DNA from: Photobacterium sp. TY1-4
GTDB taxonomy: Bacteria; Pseudomonadota; Gammaproteobacteria; Enterobacterales; Vibrionaceae
Assembly (NCBI RefSeq): GCF_025398175.1
Contig: NZ_CP099735.1
Span: forward strand, 496,001 to 560,000
Length of the DNA: 64,000 bases
Reading direction: 5' to 3'
Shown here: positions 62,044 through 64,000 of the stretch, one piece after another
Numbering within the stretch: the stretch's first letter is position 1
Layout of the letters: each line of letters starts with the position of its first letter
Program-made: the position numbers and the translations under genes
Notes under the pieces: model-generated
What the model was told of the DNA's origin: nothing
Databases searched by the model: none
Seen by the model: only the letters and a program-made list of their open reading frames with translations

Positions 62044-63453
62044 TTATTTCGATTCATCAGCCGGTTGCGACGAGGAGATTTTCACCTCACGCGACAACGC
62101 CTGTCCCTTGAGGGCAACTACGGTTGCAATCAAGGCGACCGCCCCCACCCCGGCCATGCCGACATAAATCAGGCTGAATGCCTGCGCCAAGCGTTGCGGA
62201 TCAATCGCATCCGGGCTCAGAGTGCTGCCTTCGCCGACAACCACCGGCACTTTGCTGTGAAACAACATGGCACAAATCGCCACGCCAATCGCACCGCCCA
62301 ATTCCCGGCCGTAGTTGAACATGGATGTCCCGATCCCGCGGTCCTCCGGCGGCAACACATTCTGCACCACGACACTCAATGACGGTAAGGTCAATCCCAG
62401 TCCTGCACCCGCCAACGCCAGTGCCACCACCGGCAACCAGCCGAGATACAGGGCAAACAAGCCGACGGCCGCAAAGAAGAAGCCTACTACGACGAATGAC
62501 TTGTAATAACCGGTTTTCGCGATTCGGCGGCCTCCCAGATAAGCACCTCCCGTGATGCTGACCATAAAGGCCATCATCATCAAACCACTGTCAAAAGCCG
62601 ACATCCCCTGTTGCCACTGCATCTGAAGCGGCAGATACACCAACACCGCAAACATCAGCAACTGAGAGCAACAAATCAGGATCACACTGGTGAGGTAACC
62701 CGGCAACTTCGCCAGTCTGCCGGGCAAAATGGGATCGTGAACCTTTCGCTCCACCAGCACCAATGCCATGACAAACACAACGAACAGAACAATCACGCCG
62801 GTGCGATCAAAGGTTAATTCCGGTGAAAGCATAAGAAGTAAGAGCGTCGTGAGTACCATCAACAATCCGGCACCGATCCAGTCGAAAGGGCTTTGGCGTC
62901 CCTGATTCAGGTGTTTCAGATTAGTGTTGATCAGCCACAACGCCAGGCCGCCCAGCGGCAGGTTGATCCAGAACACCCAGCGCCAGCTAAGCTGCTCGGC
63001 GAAAAAGCCCCCCAGCAACGGCCCGGCAATACTGGACACCGCATAAACTGCGGAGATATAGCCCTGGTATTTCCCGACCTCTCGTGCAGGAATGCTGTCG
63101 GCTATCACCGTAAAGGCCAAGGCAATCAAGCCACCGCCGCCAATGCCCTGCAGTATCCGGGAAGCCACGAGTGAAGTCAGATCCTGAGACAAACCACAAG
63201 CAACAGAGCCCAGTACAAATAAGATAACGCTCATATTGAGCATTTTGACCCGGCCAAAAATATCACTCAGCTTGCCGTATACCGGCAAGACCGCCGTCGC
63301 CGCAAGTAAATAAGCCGTGATCACCCAGGTCAATGCCTGCCCGGCCCCCATCTCTTGCCCGATGATCGGCAATGGCGTGGTAACAATACTTTTTTCTAAA
63401 GATCCCAGTGCAATCACTAAAGCGACACTAGCAAAAATCGTTTTTGGCGACAT
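62044..63453 (-). CDS. MFS multidrug efflux transporter, DHA2 (14-TM) type
   Basis: 469 residues from ATG 63453 (AAGGAGG seven bases upstream). Motif A in LPVYGKLSDIFGRVKML near residue 60, motif C-like GIGGGGLIALAFTVIADSIP and LGGFFAEQLSWRWVFWINLP near 150, and about 14 membrane segments. EmrB/QacA-type drug:H+ antiporter of the inner membrane. It is divergent from a LysR regulator and is probably under its control. Confidence 0.92.
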   Translation of the reverse strand: MSPKTIFASVALVIALGSLEKSIVTTPLPIIGQEMGAGQALTWVITAYLLAATAVLPVYGKLSDIFGRVKMLNMSVILFVLGSVACGLSQDLTSLVASRILQGIGGGGLIALAFTVIADSIPAREVGKYQGYISAVYAVSSIAGPLLGGFFAEQLSWRWVFWINLPLGGLALWLINTNLKHLNQGRQSPFDWIGAGLLMVLTTLLLLMLSPELTFDRTGVIVLFVVFVMALVLVERKVHDPILPGRLAKLPGYLTSVILICCSQLLMFAVLVYLPLQMQWQQGMSAFDSGLMMMAFMVSITGGAYLGGRRIAKTGYYKSFVVVGFFFAAVGLFALYLGWLPVVALALAGAGLGLTLPSLSVVVQNVLPPEDRGIGTSMFNYGRELGGAIGVAICAMLFHSKVPVVVGEGSTLSPDAIDPQRLAQAFSLIYVGMAGVGAVALIATVVALKGQALSREVKISSSQPADESK

Positions 63454-63558
63454 GTATCCTCCTTCTTGTGGCGACGGCAAGCATAATGCAACTTTAAACT
63501 CTCGAAAATAGGATATAATGAACCTCAAAGTTCCATAAATGGGATCTTCAGCGAGACG

Positions 63559-64000
63559 ATGAAACTTGATGATTTAGAACTTTTCCTGGCGGTAGTGAAA
63601 TCGGGCAGCTTTGCGGCTGCCGCACGTAAAAAGAATATACCCACCAGCACCCTCAGCCGCCGGGTCCAGCAGCTCGAGACCGATACCGGGCGTAAGCTGC
63701 TGCTGCGGCATGCCAAAGAGATGAGCCTGACCAAAGATGGCCAGCTCTTCGTACAACAGTTCTCTACACTGTTTGACGATATCGAAACCCGACTGATCAA
63801 TATTGCTGAAGAGAAGGAGCAGCTGTCCGGTTTAATTGTGATGAACTCGCCGATTAATCCAATCCAGCATCCGATTGGTCAGCTGGCGCTGGAGTTCGCC
63901 CGTCTGCATCCGAAAGTTCAACTGCGCTTTCAGCTTGGGAACCAACTGGATTACTACATGCGGGGAGACATCGATATCGCGCTGAGATTTGGCAAACAGC
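63559..64000 (+). CDS. LysR-family regulator (3' end cut by window edge)
   Basis: 147 codons visible. The N-terminal winged helix-turn-helix: LELFLAVVKSGSFAAAARKK then IPTSTLSRRVQQLE and LLLRHAKEMSLTKDGQLF. The effector domain begins QLSGLIVMNSP. The frame continues off the window. It is divergent from the DHA2 efflux gene; a short GAAC-N6-GTTC dyad at 63520-63533 in the shared promoter could be its site. Confidence 0.9.
   Translation, partial: MKLDDLELFLAVVKSGSFAAAARKKNIPTSTLSRRVQQLETDTGRKLLLRHAKEMSLTKDGQLFVQQFSTLFDDIETRLINIAEEKEQLSGLIVMNSPINPIQHPIGQLALEFARLHPKVQLRFQLGNQLDYYMRGDIDIALRFGKQ

Noticed and set aside
1..64000. CRISPR arrays, tRNA or rRNA genes, prophage modules
   Set aside because: No regularly spaced direct repeats of CRISPR size, no tRNA-like cloverleaf or rRNA sequence, and no phage structural or integrase genes were seen.

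Overview
The window looks like a chromosomal segment of a marine gammaproteobacterium of the Vibrionaceae, with Photobacterium, Grimontia or Enterovibrio relatives the most likely sources. This is inferred from gene content (YibL, a VC0807-family membrane protein, FabY-type ketosynthase, NhaD, SgrR, an ACR3/ArsR pair, a LbtU-type porin), from an ACCAATC-ended MITE of the type seen in Vibrio and Photobacterium, and from what looks like a decayed gene-cassette array. No rRNA, tRNA, CRISPR array or prophage was seen. The first gene (rhomboid protease) and the last (LysR regulator) run off the window edges.

Layout. 1-7 kb: rhomboid fragment, crotonase, small membrane protein, LbtU-type porin, the arsenite efflux gene and its ArsR repressor with matching operators, a DUF4136 lipoprotein, and aroG. 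7-10 kb: cobU-cobC-cobQ for cobalamin assembly, with a MITE inserted exactly at the cobU stop codon. 10.4-12.2 kb: a TetR regulator divergent from an Old Yellow Enzyme reductase, with three palindromic operators between them. 12.3-15.7 kb: a eukaryotic-type isoleucyl-tRNA synthetase, preceded by a 15-codon leader peptide with five consecutive Ile codons and a complete set of alternative attenuator hairpins. 15.9-24.2 kb: OB-fold stress protein, two alpha/beta hydrolases, MATE pump, MazG-like NTPase, yibL, multicopper oxidase and a DEAD-box helicase.

24.2-32.1 kb: an AT-rich run of ten small genes, all on the minus strand (three GNATs, LysE, HAD, nucleotidyltransferase, VOC, methyltransferase, an unknown and a lipoprotein). 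Several 5' ends carry GTTRRRY-like core sites, and five remnants of an IS110/IS1111-type element lie between them. This is best read as an integron-type cassette array without an integrase, repeatedly hit by an attC-targeting IS.

32.8-44.6 kb: slyA with palindromic operators and a HlyD/FUSC-type efflux pair, a PfkB kinase, fabY, a GlxA-type regulator, and two chemoreceptors. An IS1595-family insertion lies just upstream of the second chemoreceptor. 45.9-54.6 kb: nhaD, a D,D-carboxypeptidase, sgrR with a candidate divergent small RNA, and a HlyD-ATPase-permease export operon. 54.9-64 kb: a Nudix hydrolase, a PiT phosphate transporter interrupted by one in-frame amber codon with its DUF47 partner, parvulin, a VC0807-family protein, a CDGSH-glutamate-synthase-like fusion, an isochorismatase-family hydrolase, a membrane protein, and a DHA2 efflux pump divergent from a LysR regulator.

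The strongest candidates for new biology are the Ile-leader attenuator controlling the second IleRS (a plausible inducible resistance circuit against IleRS inhibitors), the cassette array with IS1111-like footprints, and the structured transcript beside sgrR. All calls are from reading the sequence and supplied translations; no database search was run.
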